NCBI GenBank assembly: GCA_934444645.1
Contig: CAKSCV010000004.1
Coordinates: 62,001 to 126,000, forward strand
Length of the DNA stretch: 64,000 nucleotides
Direction: 5' to 3'
Source: an uncultured Eubacteriales bacterium
GTDB taxonomy: Bacteria > Bacillota > Clostridia > Oscillospirales > CAG-382
The first letter of the stretch is position 1. Each line of letters opens with the position of its first letter. Positions 35,247 to 44,075 of the stretch are shown here, piece after piece. The notes beneath the pieces were generated by a model. The model saw only the letters and a program-made list of their open reading frames with translations. It was not told where the DNA came from and made no database searches. A program made the position numbers and the translations under genes.

Positions 35247-37361
35247 ATGAAAAATAACGGAAAAACCATTCTGTTTTATGTCGTCTTGATTATCGTTATC
35301 CTTTTTGCTTCGTATTTCTTGCTCGGCACCAAAGAGGAAAAACCGCCGGAATACAGCGAAATCGTCACGATGTTCGAAAACGGCGAGGTGGAAGCCTATA
35401 ACGTTACCGCCGGAAATGTTTTGGACATCAAAACACGCGACAAGACAGGTTCGAACGGCGTTACCGTCAAAGGCAAGGAAATTTCGGTAAAATTGCGCAG
35501 TCTGGAGCTTTTCGAGCGCGATATCAAGCCGATTGTCTATGAACTCAATCATGACGACGACCCGGATAACGATATCACAAGCTACAACTACGAACCGCCG
35601 AAGGAAACCTCTTTGTGGCTCAGCTTTTTGCCGTATATCCTTATGATCGTTTTCTTTGTCGTTTTGTGGTTCTTCGCCATGAATTCGGCCATGGGCGGCA
35701 AGGGCGGCAAAATCAACTCCTTCGGAAAATCCCGCGCTCGTGTCAACCTCGGCGGCAAAAATAAAGTGATGTTTACCGATGTGGCCGGTGCGGATGAGGA
35801 AAAGGAAGAATTGAAGGAAGTCGTAGACTTCTTGAAAAATCCGAAAAAGTTTACGGAGCTCGGCGCGAAAATTCCGCGCGGCGTGCTGCTCGTCGGCCCT
35901 CCCGGCACGGGTAAAACGCTGCTTGCCAAGGCGGTCGCCGGAGAGGCGAATGTTCCGTTCTTCTCGATTTCCGGTTCGGATTTCGTGGAAATGTATGTCG
36001 GCGTGGGCGCATCGCGTGTGCGCGACCTCTTCGAAACGGCTAAGAAAACCGCGCCTGCCATCGTCTTTATCGATGAAATCGATGCAGTCGGCCGCCATCG
36101 CGGCGCAGGTCTCGGCGGCGGTCATGACGAGCGTGAGCAGACGCTCAACCAGCTGCTTGTCGAAATGGACGGCTTTGCCGAAAACGACGGCATTATCGTG
36201 ATTGCCGCCACCAACCGTCCGGATATTCTCGACCCGGCACTGCTTCGCCCGGGACGCTTTGACCGCCAGGTTACCGTCAATTATCCCGACATTCGCGGCA
36301 GAGAAGAAATCTTAAAGGTTCATGCCCGCAACAAACCGCTTGAAAAGGATGTGGATCTGTCGGTCATCGCCAAAACCACGGCCGGCTTTACCGGTGCGGA
36401 TCTTGCCAATCTTTTGAACGAAGCCGCTCTTCTTGCGGCACGCAAATCCAAGCACCTTATCGGCATGAAAGAGCTTGAAGAAGCTATGGTCAAGGTCATT
36501 GTCGGACCGCATAAAAAATCCAAGGTCATTTCGGATAAGAGCAAAAAGCTCACGGCTTACCATGAGGCCGGTCATGCTGTGGCATCCTTCTTTCTTCCGG
36601 GACATGACGAGGTTCACCAGATCTCGATCATTCCGGCAGGCAGAGCCGGCGGCTATACCCTGTATCTGCCCAAAGAAGACCGCGATTATATGTCCAAGGG
36701 CGATATGGAAAACGAGCTTGTGTCCCTGCTCGGCGGACGCGTTGCAGAAAAGCTGACGCTGGACGATATCTCGACCGGCGCCTCCAACGACATCCAACGC
36801 GCCACCGATATCGCGCGCAGCATGGTCACCAAATACGGTATGAGCGAAACTTTGGGTCCCATCGTCTACGGTGAAAATCAAGAGGAAGTGTTCCTCGGCA
36901 TGAGCATGACGCATTCGCGCAACTATTCTGAAACGGTTGCCGCGGAAATTGATGCGGAGGTTCGTACCGTCATCGAACGCGCGTACCGCCGCACGGAGAA
37001 GATCTTGAGCGAAAACATGGAAAAACTCACGTTTATTGCCGAATACCTCATCACGCACGAGTTGATGGATGAAGATCAGTTCCGCGCCGTGATGAACGGC
37101 AATCCGACCGTGGAGGAGCTCGAAGAGATCGCTAAACAGAAAAACGATAACAGCGATAAACAGAATGCCGACGCACACGTCGCGAAAGCCAAAAAAAACG
37201 AAAAAGCCGTTGCTATGCCGGAGTCTGACGACGGAGATACCGCCGCGCGTGACAATATCCGGCGCCGTATCGCGGAAGAAAGCCAAGAGATGACATCGGA
37301 TAACGCAGCGGATACGGACGACAAGACCGACAACGATACGCCGGACAATTCCGATAAATAA
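35247..37361 (+). CDS. ftsH: ATP-dependent zinc metalloprotease
   Basis: 704 residues. An N-terminal membrane segment ([19 protein letters not shown]), an external loop of about 95 residues and a second segment ([18 protein letters not shown]) precede the AAA module: Walker A GPPGTGKT near residue 214, Walker B VFIDEID, second region of homology [18 protein letters not shown]. The zinc site HEAGH is near 437. The C-terminal tail of about 70 residues is rich in Asp, Glu and Lys. It degrades damaged membrane and short-lived regulatory proteins. Start ATG at 35247, after AACAGGAG; an upstream TTG in frame is rejected because it precedes the ribosome site. Confidence 0.97.
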   Translation: MKNNGKTILFYVVLIIVILFASYFLLGTKEEKPPEYSEIVTMFENGEVEAYNVTAGNVLDIKTRDKTGSNGVTVKGKEISVKLRSLELFERDIKPIVYELNHDDDPDNDITSYNYEPPKETSLWLSFLPYILMIVFFVVLWFFAMNSAMGGKGGKINSFGKSRARVNLGGKNKVMFTDVAGADEEKEELKEVVDFLKNPKKFTELGAKIPRGVLLVGPPGTGKTLLAKAVAGEANVPFFSISGSDFVEMYVGVGASRVRDLFETAKKTAPAIVFIDEIDAVGRHRGAGLGGGHDEREQTLNQLLVEMDGFAENDGIIVIAATNRPDILDPALLRPGRFDRQVTVNYPDIRGREEILKVHARNKPLEKDVDLSVIAKTTAGFTGADLANLLNEAALLAARKSKHLIGMKELEEAMVKVIVGPHKKSKVISDKSKKLTAYHEAGHAVASFFLPGHDEVHQISIIPAGRAGGYTLYLPKEDRDYMSKGDMENELVSLLGGRVAEKLTLDDISTGASNDIQRATDIARSMVTKYGMSETLGPIVYGENQEEVFLGMSMTHSRNYSETVAAEIDAEVRTVIERAYRRTEKILSENMEKLTFIAEYLITHELMDEDQFRAVMNGNPTVEELEEIAKQKNDNSDKQNADAHVAKAKKNEKAVAMPESDDGDTAARDNIRRRIAEESQEMTSDNAADTDDKTDNDTPDNSDK

Positions 37362-37370
37362 GATAACAAT

Positions 37371-38273
37371 ATGAAACACGTACAGAACACCACAAAAGGG
37401 ACGCCGCAAGCGGCGTCCCTTCTCCAAAAAAACAAGCTTCCGCCGAAAGTGGCGGCCGTCCATGACATTTCCTGTATCGGCAGGTGCGCGATAACCGTGA
37501 TTTTGCCGGTGCTCTCGGTCTGCGGCAACCAGGTGTGTCCGCTGCCGACGGCGCTGTTATCCACACATACAGGCGGCTATACCGGCTTTACCTTTCTCGA
37601 TCTGACAAGCGAAATGCCGAAAATCACCGACCATTGGGAAACGCTTGGCACGGTGTTTGATGCGGTGTATTCCGGTTTTTTGGGCAGCGCCGATCAAATC
37701 GAGATTGTCCGCTCCTTTGCCCAAAAAGCCAAAGAGCGCAATCCCTCCTGTCTGTTCCTTGCCGATCCGGTCATGGGCGACGACGGAACGACCTATGCCA
37801 CCTATACGCCCGAAATGTGCCGCCGGACGCGTCAGCTGATTGCGGATGCCGATATCATCACGCCGAACCTGACCGAAGCGTGTATCCTTTTGGATATGCC
37901 GTATGATAGGCAAAAAACAGAAGCCGAGCTTTGCACGATGGCAAAAAAACTGTCACAGCTTTGTAAAGGGCTTGTGTTCATCACGGGCATCCATCGGGAT
38001 ATAAACGATACGGTCGGCGTGGTGTATTACGACAAGAAAACCGACCGGTTCGGCACGTATTTCACACCGCGCGATCCGCAAAATTATCCCGGAACCGGCG
38101 ATGTGTTCGCATCTGTCATTCTTGCCGGTGCGCTTGCCGGCCTTTCGCCGGAGGTGACGGCTGTCAAAGCGTGCGATTTTATCTGCGAAGCCTCACATGT
38201 GACGACCATGCTCGGCACACCGGTGCGCGAAGGCTTGGTGATCGAACCGCTTCTCGGAAGACTGATAAGCTGA
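37371..38273 (+). CDS. Pyridoxamine/pyridoxal kinase-like (PdxY type)
   Basis: 300 residues from the ATG at 37371. The ribokinase-fold kinase features are VAAVHDISCIGRCAITV near residue 27, LADPVMGDDGTTYATY near 131, ITPNLTEACIL and the anion-hole motif YPGTGDVFASVILAG near 242. It probably phosphorylates pyridoxal or pyridoxamine. The 5' end is odd: codons 9-17 coincide with a very strong 12-bp hairpin (37396-37421), and no clear ribosome site precedes the ATG. An in-frame GTG at about 37449 is another possible start, right before the conserved region, but also lacks a good ribosome site. Confidence 0.82.
   Translation: MKHVQNTTKGTPQAASLLQKNKLPPKVAAVHDISCIGRCAITVILPVLSVCGNQVCPLPTALLSTHTGGYTGFTFLDLTSEMPKITDHWETLGTVFDAVYSGFLGSADQIEIVRSFAQKAKERNPSCLFLADPVMGDDGTTYATYTPEMCRRTRQLIADADIITPNLTEACILLDMPYDRQKTEAELCTMAKKLSQLCKGLVFITGIHRDINDTVGVVYYDKKTDRFGTYFTPRDPQNYPGTGDVFASVILAGALAGLSPEVTAVKACDFICEASHVTTMLGTPVREGLVIEPLLGRLIS
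37396..37421 (+). other. Strong hairpin inside the 5' end of the kinase gene
   Basis: AAGGGACGCCGC pairs perfectly with GCGGCGTCCCTT. It lies 35 bases after the ftsH stop and has no T-run, so it is either a weak terminator/processing site for ftsH mRNA or a translation-control element of the kinase gene. Confidence 0.7.
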
Positions 38274-38283
38274 TATGGATCTC

Positions 38284-38319
38284 AAAACGGCCTGCGGCGT
38301 GCTTCACAGACCGTTTTTA
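38284..38319 (+). terminator. Terminator of the rplI-ftsH operon
   Basis: AAAACGG-c-CTG pairs with CAG-a-CCGTTTT around a 12-base loop, ending in TTTTT. It overlaps the last codons of the convergent rubrerythrin gene. Confidence 0.5.
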
Positions 38320-38873
38320 CATTCTTCGGCTTTGTCAAAAAAGCCTTTCGGATACGAGCAGAGCGGACATCTTTCGGGCGGCTCGTTGCCTTTGGTGCGG
38401 TAGCCGCAGTTGGAGCAGATCCACACGGTGTCGGCATCTCCGGTGTAAAGCTTTCCGTCGTACAAAGCGTCAGCCATTTTGCCAAATGCCGCGGCATGAT
38501 CTGCTTCCACAGCGCCGGTCATGGCAAATTTCTGCGCGATTTCGTCAAAGCCCTCCTCTTTGGCTACACGCGCCGCATCCGGATAAAAGGTTTTGCTCTC
38601 AAAGCGTTCGCCCGACAGCGCGTTTTCTAAGTTCTCTTCGGAAGAACCGAGTTCGTCCAAATAGCCGTACCACAGCTCGGCGTGTTCTTTTTCGTTGCCG
38701 GCGGTTTTGATAAATAACCGTCGGATGGGTTCATAGCCTTCGTCGCCGGCAAGAGAAGCAAATAACATATATTTTGTAAACGCTTGCGCTTCGCCGCGTG
38801 CCGCCTGTTTTAGCAGTTCTTCGGTTTTGCTTCCGGCAAGCGCATTCTGAACGGTTTTATGGGATGTATCCAT
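38304..38873 (-). CDS. Rubrerythrin
   Basis: 189 residues. The ferritin-like di-iron domain shows EXXH-type pairs in NEKEHAEL and VEADHAAAF, with further Glu residues in ARGEAQAFTKY and AKEEGFDE. The C-terminal rubredoxin-like domain has CSNCGYRTKGNEPPERCPLC. Rubrerythrins reduce hydrogen peroxide in anaerobes using electrons from rubredoxin or NADH systems. This supports an anaerobic host. A small hairpin lies in its leader. Confidence 0.94.
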   Translation of the reverse strand: MDTSHKTVQNALAGSKTEELLKQAARGEAQAFTKYMLFASLAGDEGYEPIRRLFIKTAGNEKEHAELWYGYLDELGSSEENLENALSGERFESKTFYPDAARVAKEEGFDEIAQKFAMTGAVEADHAAAFGKMADALYDGKLYTGDADTVWICSNCGYRTKGNEPPERCPLCSYPKGFFDKAEECKNGL

Positions 38874-38908
38874 CGGAATTTTCCTTTCGTCGGTTAATTG
38901 TGTCCTTA

Positions 38909-38926
38909 AAAGGCGGTAACGCCTTT
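38909..38926 (-). other. Hairpin in the rubrerythrin leader
   Basis: AAAGGCG-TTAC-CGCCTTT followed by one more T, reading on the minus strand, 36 bases before the rubrerythrin start. It could act as a weak attenuator or mRNA stabiliser. Confidence 0.35.
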
Positions 38927-39005
38927 CGTTTTCAGAATATGCCGTGCTTTAGCCATACGTGAAAACAGCCTTTTTGCGTCCTTGCGGTCATACCGGAAAA
39001 AAGAC

Positions 39006-39034
39006 TTGCAAAAACAGGCAATTTGTGGTATTAT
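39006..39034 (+). promoter_or_regulatory. Promoter of the scpB operon
   Basis: TTGCAA (39006-39011), 17-bp spacer, TATTAT (39029-39034). Confidence 0.7.
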
Positions 39035-39068
39035 AATATGAAACCTTTTGAAAAAGGAGCTAAAAATT

Positions 39069-39857
39069 TTGTCGGCAGAAAAAGAATATCAAACCGAGCT
39101 TTTGTGCGACCAAGAGTATTTCACCAAAGCCGCCGAAGCCGCAATGTTTGCCTATGGCAGTCCCATCAGCTTTGAAAAGTTAGCGGAAGCCATCGGCGCG
39201 CGGGTGGAGGACATTCCGAAAATCCTGAATGCCATGATTCCGCGCTATAAGGATTCCGCCATCGAAGTGCTGATCTTGGGACGTGCGGCGCAGCTTGTCA
39301 CCAAAAACGAATATGCCGAAATCGTTCGCAACACCTTGGAAATCCGCCGCAGCCAGCCGTTGTCGCGTGCCGCACTTGAGGTGCTCTCCATCATCGCCTA
39401 TAACCAACCGGCCACACGCGCCCTTGTGGATAAAGTCAGAGGCATCGAATCGCCGTCGGTCATTCTCTCACTCTGCGACAAGGGGCTTATTGAGGAAAAG
39501 GGGCGACTGGACGCGCCGGGCAGACCTATGCTGTATGGAACGACACCGGCGTTTTTACGCACCTTCGGCCTTGAATCCATCGAAGACCTCGAACAGATTC
39601 CGGAGCTTGCCTCGTTCACCGAACAGATCAACGAGCATAAAAACGAGCTTCTTTTGGCTGAAAAACGGGAGTCACAGAAAACCATTCCCGGTCAGCTTGC
39701 CTTGGAGGAAGCACCGCATACTGCTGCTTCAGAACCTGTTGTTACCGAAGCGGATGAGCATTCCGACAGTGAACCGGAGAATGTTAACGAGTTGTCGGTA
39801 AGCACTGAAAACCAAAAAACAGCCGAACATACGGAGGAAACACATGAATCCGAGTGA
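39069..39857 (+). CDS. scpB: Segregation and condensation protein B
   Basis: 262 residues. Two winged-helix domains of ScpB are recognised in AAMFAYGSPISFEKLAEAIG near residue 24, and SRAALEVLSIIAYNQPATRALVDKVRG near 98, with GRPMLYGTTPAFLRTFGL near 150. ScpB bridges the SMC complex with ScpA; no scpA lies in this window. About 70 residues at the C-terminus are acidic and probably disordered. The start is TTG at 39069, nine bases after AAGGAG; a TTG at 39048 lies upstream of that site and is rejected. The acetyltransferase gene overlaps the end by 14 bases. Confidence 0.92.
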   Translation: MSAEKEYQTELLCDQEYFTKAAEAAMFAYGSPISFEKLAEAIGARVEDIPKILNAMIPRYKDSAIEVLILGRAAQLVTKNEYAEIVRNTLEIRRSQPLSRAALEVLSIIAYNQPATRALVDKVRGIESPSVILSLCDKGLIEEKGRLDAPGRPMLYGTTPAFLRTFGLESIEDLEQIPELASFTEQINEHKNELLLAEKRESQKTIPGQLALEEAPHTAASEPVVTEADEHSDSEPENVNELSVSTENQKTAEHTEETHESE

Positions 39858-40476
39858 GCTTTTACACAGCGGCGAGATCTATGATCCGTCCGTGTCTGCA
39901 ATCATGACCGAGCAGACGGCGTGCCTGGAAAAACAGTATGATTTCAACGCCACACGCCCGTCCGAAGCGGCACGCCGCACGGAGCTTTTGAAAGAGATGT
40001 TCGCCGAGATCGGTGAAAACTGCTATATTGAGCCGCCGTTACACGCCAATTGGGGCGGAAAACACGTGCATTTCGGCAAAAACGTGTATGCCAATTTCAA
40101 CTTAACGCTTGTAGACGATACGCATATCTATGTCGGCGACGGGACCATGCTTGCACCGAATGTGGTGCTGGCTACGGCGGCACATCCCATTTTGCCGGAG
40201 CTTCGAAAAAAGCAATATCAGTTCAATTTGCCGGTGCATATCGGTAAAAACTGTTGGCTCGGTGCCGGCGTTATCGTTCTTCCGGGCGTGCATATCGGCG
40301 ATGATACCGTGATCGGTGCCGGAAGCGTCGTGACAAAGGATATTCCGTCCGGCGTTGTGGCGGTCGGAAATCCTTGCCGTGTGTTACGCAAGATTTCGGC
40401 GCATGACCGCGCGTTTTATTATAAAGACCGCACCGTGCCGAAAGAAATGCTCGATATGCCGGGAAAAGGAGAGTAA
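39844..40476 (+). CDS. Sugar O-acetyltransferase, maltose/galactoside type
   Basis: 210 residues with the N-terminal maltose-acetyltransferase helix (LHSGEIYDPSVSAIM...RRTELLKEMF) and a left-handed beta-helix of hexapeptide repeats, including the catalytic His region in ATAAHPILPELRKK and IGAGSVVTKDIPSGVVAVGNPCRVLR. It moves acetyl from acetyl-CoA to a sugar, as in LacA/Maa. Its start overlaps scpB and has GGAGG eight bases upstream. Confidence 0.9.
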   Translation: MNPSELLHSGEIYDPSVSAIMTEQTACLEKQYDFNATRPSEAARRTELLKEMFAEIGENCYIEPPLHANWGGKHVHFGKNVYANFNLTLVDDTHIYVGDGTMLAPNVVLATAAHPILPELRKKQYQFNLPVHIGKNCWLGAGVIVLPGVHIGDDTVIGAGSVVTKDIPSGVVAVGNPCRVLRKISAHDRAFYYKDRTVPKEMLDMPGKGE

Positions 40477-40478
40477 AC

Positions 40479-41321
40479 GTGGCTTTTGCAGTGGAAAAGG
40501 GAACGCTGTATGTGGTTCCCACACCGATCGGCAATCTGTCCGACATGACCGAGCGTGCGCTTGCCGTGTTGAAAGACGTCGATTTCGTGGCTGCCGAGGA
40601 TACGCGTGTTTCGGGAAAGCTGTTGCGCTTGTTTGAAATTCACGCCGATTTTGTCAGCTATCACGAGCATAACAAAGCATCGCAGGGCGAAAAGATCGTT
40701 GAACGCTTAAAAGGCGGTCAAAGCGGCGCGATTGTGACCGATGCCGGAACACCGGCCATTTCCGATCCGGGCGAAGACCTGGTGGCAAAATGCCGCGAAA
40801 ACGGCGTAAACGTCGTGCCGCTTCCGGGTGCGTGCGCCTTTGTGACGGCACTTTCCGCATCAGGCTTTTCGTCGCGCCGCTTTTGCTTCGAAGGCTTTCT
40901 GCCGACCGATAAAAAAGAGCGCGCCGAGGTTTTAGACGACTATAAAAACGAGAAAAAAACCGTTATCTTCTATGAAGCACCGCACCGCGTTGCCGAAACC
41001 GCCGGAATTTTATTGGAAGCTCTCGGCGACCGCCGTGTCTGCGCGGCACGGGAGCTTACCAAGTTAAACGAAGAGTTTTTTATTGGTTCTCTTTCGGAGC
41101 TGTGCAAGTGCTTTGAAACCAAAGAGCCGCGCGGCGAATATGTGCTGATCGTGGAGGGCGCGACAGAAACCGAAGAAGCTTTCTTTGCCGAAATGACGGT
41201 TGAACAGCACGTAGCGTTTTACGAAAGCCAAGGCCTTTCGCGTATGGACGCGATAAAGGCTTGCGCCAAAGACCGCGGCGTTCCGAAAAACACCGTTTAC
41301 AAGCAGTTGATTCCCTCATGA
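40479..41321 (+). CDS. rsmI: 16S rRNA (cytidine-1402-2'-O)-methyltransferase
   Basis: 280 residues. Signature stretches are LYVVPTPIGNLSDMTERAL at residue 10, VAAEDTRVSGKLL near 37, VSYHEHN, VTDAGTPAISDPGEDLV near 86 and FEGFLP. It uses SAM to methylate C1402 of 16S rRNA. GTG start at 40479, two bases after the acetyltransferase stop, with AAAGGAG before it. Its stop overlaps the next start (ATGA). Confidence 0.95.
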   Translation: MAFAVEKGTLYVVPTPIGNLSDMTERALAVLKDVDFVAAEDTRVSGKLLRLFEIHADFVSYHEHNKASQGEKIVERLKGGQSGAIVTDAGTPAISDPGEDLVAKCRENGVNVVPLPGACAFVTALSASGFSSRRFCFEGFLPTDKKERAEVLDDYKNEKKTVIFYEAPHRVAETAGILLEALGDRRVCAARELTKLNEEFFIGSLSELCKCFETKEPRGEYVLIVEGATETEEAFFAEMTVEQHVAFYESQGLSRMDAIKACAKDRGVPKNTVYKQLIPS

Positions 41322-42247
41322 GTGACTTTGTGTATCCCGACGGCAAACGGTATTTTACGTTTGACAGCTTTTTGAAACAGAAATTCGGCTGCAAAATTGC
41401 CAAGCTCTCCTTAAACGGCGGCTTTACCTGCCCGAACCGCGACGGCACAAAGGGGGTTGGCGGCTGTATCTACTGCTCGGATAAATTAAGCGGCGATTTT
41501 GCCGGCGACCCGAAAACGAGCGTTGCGTCGCAGCTCGCTTACGAAAAAGCACTTGTGGCAGGTAAATGGAAGCATGTCAAATACATGGCGTATTTCCAAG
41601 CCGGAACGGGAACGTATGCACCGACAGAGCGATTGCGTGCCTTGTATGAAGCTGCGATTGCCGGAGAGGAGGTCGTAGCTCTCAGCATTGCCACGCGTCC
41701 CGATTCGATTGCACCCGATGTGTACGACCTTTTGTCCGAGATAGCCGGCCGCACGTTTTTAACGGTCGAGCTTGGGCTGCAGAGCGTTTCCGACCAAACC
41801 GGGCGGCGTATCAACCGAAAAACCGACTATGCAGAGTTTTTAACCTGTTTCTCCGAACTCAAAAAACGCGGGATTGCCGTGTGTGTTCACCTTATCAACG
41901 GGCTTCCCGGCGAAACGCGCGAGGATATGCTCGAAAGCGTCAAGACCGTTTCCGCGCTTGATCCATGGGCCATCAAGCTGCATATGCTTCATGTGCTTCG
42001 CGGCACAGTGTGCGAAGCAATGTACCGAAACGGGGAATTCCGGACGTTTGAAAAGGACGAATACGTGAAGCTTGTCTGCGACGAACTTGAACATATCGCG
42101 CCGCATATCGTCCTGCAGCGTTTGACCGGCGACGGAGCAAGAAGCGACCTTGTTGCACCCTTATGGAGCCTTAAAAAATTCGAACTTCTCAACGCCATCG
42201 ACAAAGAAATGAACCGGCGCGGCAGTTTTCAGGGAATACGCACATAA
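41318..42247 (+). CDS. Radical SAM protein, YhcC/TIGR01212 family
   Basis: 309 residues. The N-terminal GGFTCPNRDGTKGVGGCIYC motif has the widely spaced CX11CX2C cluster typical of this family, followed by TVELGLQSVSD and VCVHLINGLPGETREDML. The function of YhcC relatives is not established; an RNA or tRNA-related role is often suspected. Its start overlaps the rsmI stop by four bases, implying coupled translation. The C-terminal LQRLTGDGARSDLVAPLW is conserved in the family. Confidence 0.9.
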   Translation: MSDFVYPDGKRYFTFDSFLKQKFGCKIAKLSLNGGFTCPNRDGTKGVGGCIYCSDKLSGDFAGDPKTSVASQLAYEKALVAGKWKHVKYMAYFQAGTGTYAPTERLRALYEAAIAGEEVVALSIATRPDSIAPDVYDLLSEIAGRTFLTVELGLQSVSDQTGRRINRKTDYAEFLTCFSELKKRGIAVCVHLINGLPGETREDMLESVKTVSALDPWAIKLHMLHVLRGTVCEAMYRNGEFRTFEKDEYVKLVCDELEHIAPHIVLQRLTGDGARSDLVAPLWSLKKFELLNAIDKEMNRRGSFQGIRT

Positions 42248-42361
42248 AATCACGTTCTTTTCATCCAGACGGACGGTTTATTCATGCGGGATTCTCAAAA
42301 TGCTTCAATTCATATGTTAAAATAGAAAAGTAAAAGTATGGAAATGATCGAAAGGAATCGA

Positions 42362-43345
42362 ATGTCCATGATCGAAATCAATCATCTTGTCAAAAAATAC
42401 GGTCAGAACTTCGCGGTAAACGATATCAGCTTTTCGGTAAACGAAGGCGAAGTGCTCGGCTTTCTTGGTCCGAACGGTGCCGGGAAGACAACGACCATGA
42501 ATATCTTGACCGGCTATCTTTCGGCAACCGGCGGCAGTGCCAAAATTGCCGGAATCGACATTCTCGAAAACCCGATGGAGGCAAAAAAACATATCGGCTT
42601 CCTGCCGGAGCATCCGCCGCTGTATCCGGATATGACGGTTAAGGAATACTTGAATTTTGTCTACAACCTCAAAAAGTGTACGTTAAACCGCAAGGCACAT
42701 TTGGGCGAGATCTGTGAAGTCATCCGCATCGAGGACGTGTATAAGCGGCCGATCAGCCATCTTTCCAAAGGCTATCGCCAGCGCGTCGGTATCGCCCAGG
42801 CGCTCATCGGCAATCCCGATGTGCTCATTTTCGATGAACCGACCGTCGGTCTTGACCCCAAACAGATCATCGAGATCCGCAACCTGATTACCGGACTCGG
42901 CAAAAAGCATACCATCATCCTCAGCTCTCATATCTTACCCGAGGTGCAGTCGGTCTGCGGGCGGATCGTCATCATCAATAAGGGGAAGATTGTCGCCGAT
43001 GCGAAGACGGATGAGCTTGATGTGTTGACCGGCTCACGAAAGCTTGTGGCAAAAGTCACAGGAAAGCCGCAGGAGACCGCAAATCTTCTTTCTTCAATTC
43101 CGGGCGTTACGGCGTGTGAGCAGCTTTCTGAGCGCGACGGAGATGCCTATGCGTTCCTTCTCGAATCGCAAAACGATGTGGATATCCGCAAAATGCTCTT
43201 TTCCAAGGTCGCTTCAAGCGGTCGTTTTTTGGTCGGGCTTGAGCCGGTCGGTGCCAATTTGGAGGACGTGTTTATCACGCTTACCGGTGCTCCGTCCGAT
43301 GCGGCAACCGATTCGCAGCTTACCGAAGGAGGCAAAACAGAATGA
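42362..43345 (+). CDS. ABC transporter ATP-binding protein, GldA-like
   Basis: 327 residues. Walker A GFLGPNGAGKTTTMNIL near residue 38, signature LSKGYRQRVGIAQAL near 132 and Walker B DVLIFDEPTVGLDP near 151 are intact, with the switch His in LSSHILPEV. A C-terminal domain of about 100 residues follows, as in drug/exopolymer exporter ATPases. I start at ATG 42362, six bases after AAAGGA. It heads a four-gene unit with an ABC-2 permease, a GldG-like and a DUF4340 protein. Confidence 0.9.
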   Translation: MSMIEINHLVKKYGQNFAVNDISFSVNEGEVLGFLGPNGAGKTTTMNILTGYLSATGGSAKIAGIDILENPMEAKKHIGFLPEHPPLYPDMTVKEYLNFVYNLKKCTLNRKAHLGEICEVIRIEDVYKRPISHLSKGYRQRVGIAQALIGNPDVLIFDEPTVGLDPKQIIEIRNLITGLGKKHTIILSSHILPEVQSVCGRIVIINKGKIVADAKTDELDVLTGSRKLVAKVTGKPQETANLLSSIPGVTACEQLSERDGDAYAFLLESQNDVDIRKMLFSKVASSGRFLVGLEPVGANLEDVFITLTGAPSDAATDSQLTEGGKTE

Positions 43346-44073
43346 ATGCCATCTATAAACGCGAGATGCTTGCGTATTTCACAACCCCGTCCGGCTATGT
43401 TTTCTCAGCCATCTTCTTTGCCTTGTCGGGCATTCTGTTTTCCATTTCCACGTTCGGAATGCAGTCTGCTTCCACGCGTATCTATTTTATCACCATGTTA
43501 GTTTCGTTTTGCGTGCTCATTCCGTTACTTACCATGAAACTTCTCAGCGAAGAACGCAAAAGCAAAACCGAGCAGATCATTTTAACATCCCCTGTAAGCC
43601 TGATGGGCATGATCTCAGCGAAATTTTTTGCGGCGTATACCATGTTTGCCGGAACCTTGATCCTTTCATGCGCGCTCAATATCACGGCTCTTTATAAGCT
43701 TACGCAGAGCCAAAAAGACGTCATCGATAAGTTGAACCTTCCGACTGTGTTCGGCAGTATCATCGGAATTTTGCTCATCGGCGGCGTGTTTATTGCTCTC
43801 GGCTTGTTTTTGTCGGCACTTACCGAAACGCAGATCGTTGCGGCGGTGTCGTCTATCGGTGTGTTTGTGCTGATTTTCCTGTTCAGTCTGCTGCCGGGCT
43901 ATATCGGCAACGGCGTTATCCGCACGGTCATCAAATGGTTTTCCGTGTTTGACCGGTATTATCCGTTTACAACCGGCGTTTTTGATATCACCGCCATTGT
44001 GTATTATCTCAGTCTGACGGTCGTATTTTTGTTTTTAACCATTCGCATTTATGAAAAGAGAAGGTGGGCATAA
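43342..44073 (+). CDS. ABC-2 type permease, GldF-like
   Basis: 243 residues with about six membrane segments (e.g. FSAIFFALSGILFSISTFG, IIGILLIGGVFIALGLFLSAL) and the conserved LTMKLLSEERKSKTEQIILTSPVS loop typical of ABC-2 permeases. It overlaps the ATPase stop by four bases and should form the membrane channel with it. The cargo is unknown. Confidence 0.88.
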   Translation: MNAIYKREMLAYFTTPSGYVFSAIFFALSGILFSISTFGMQSASTRIYFITMLVSFCVLIPLLTMKLLSEERKSKTEQIILTSPVSLMGMISAKFFAAYTMFAGTLILSCALNITALYKLTQSQKDVIDKLNLPTVFGSIIGILLIGGVFIALGLFLSALTETQIVAAVSSIGVFVLIFLFSLLPGYIGNGVIRTVIKWFSVFDRYYPFTTGVFDITAIVYYLSLTVVFLFLTIRIYEKRRWA

Positions 44074-44075
44074 CC

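Noticed and set aside
35208..37463. Long minus-strand frames (e.g. 35208-36125, 36312-37463) opposite ftsH
   Set aside because: Antisense shadows of a highly conserved gene; no ribosome site or family motif.
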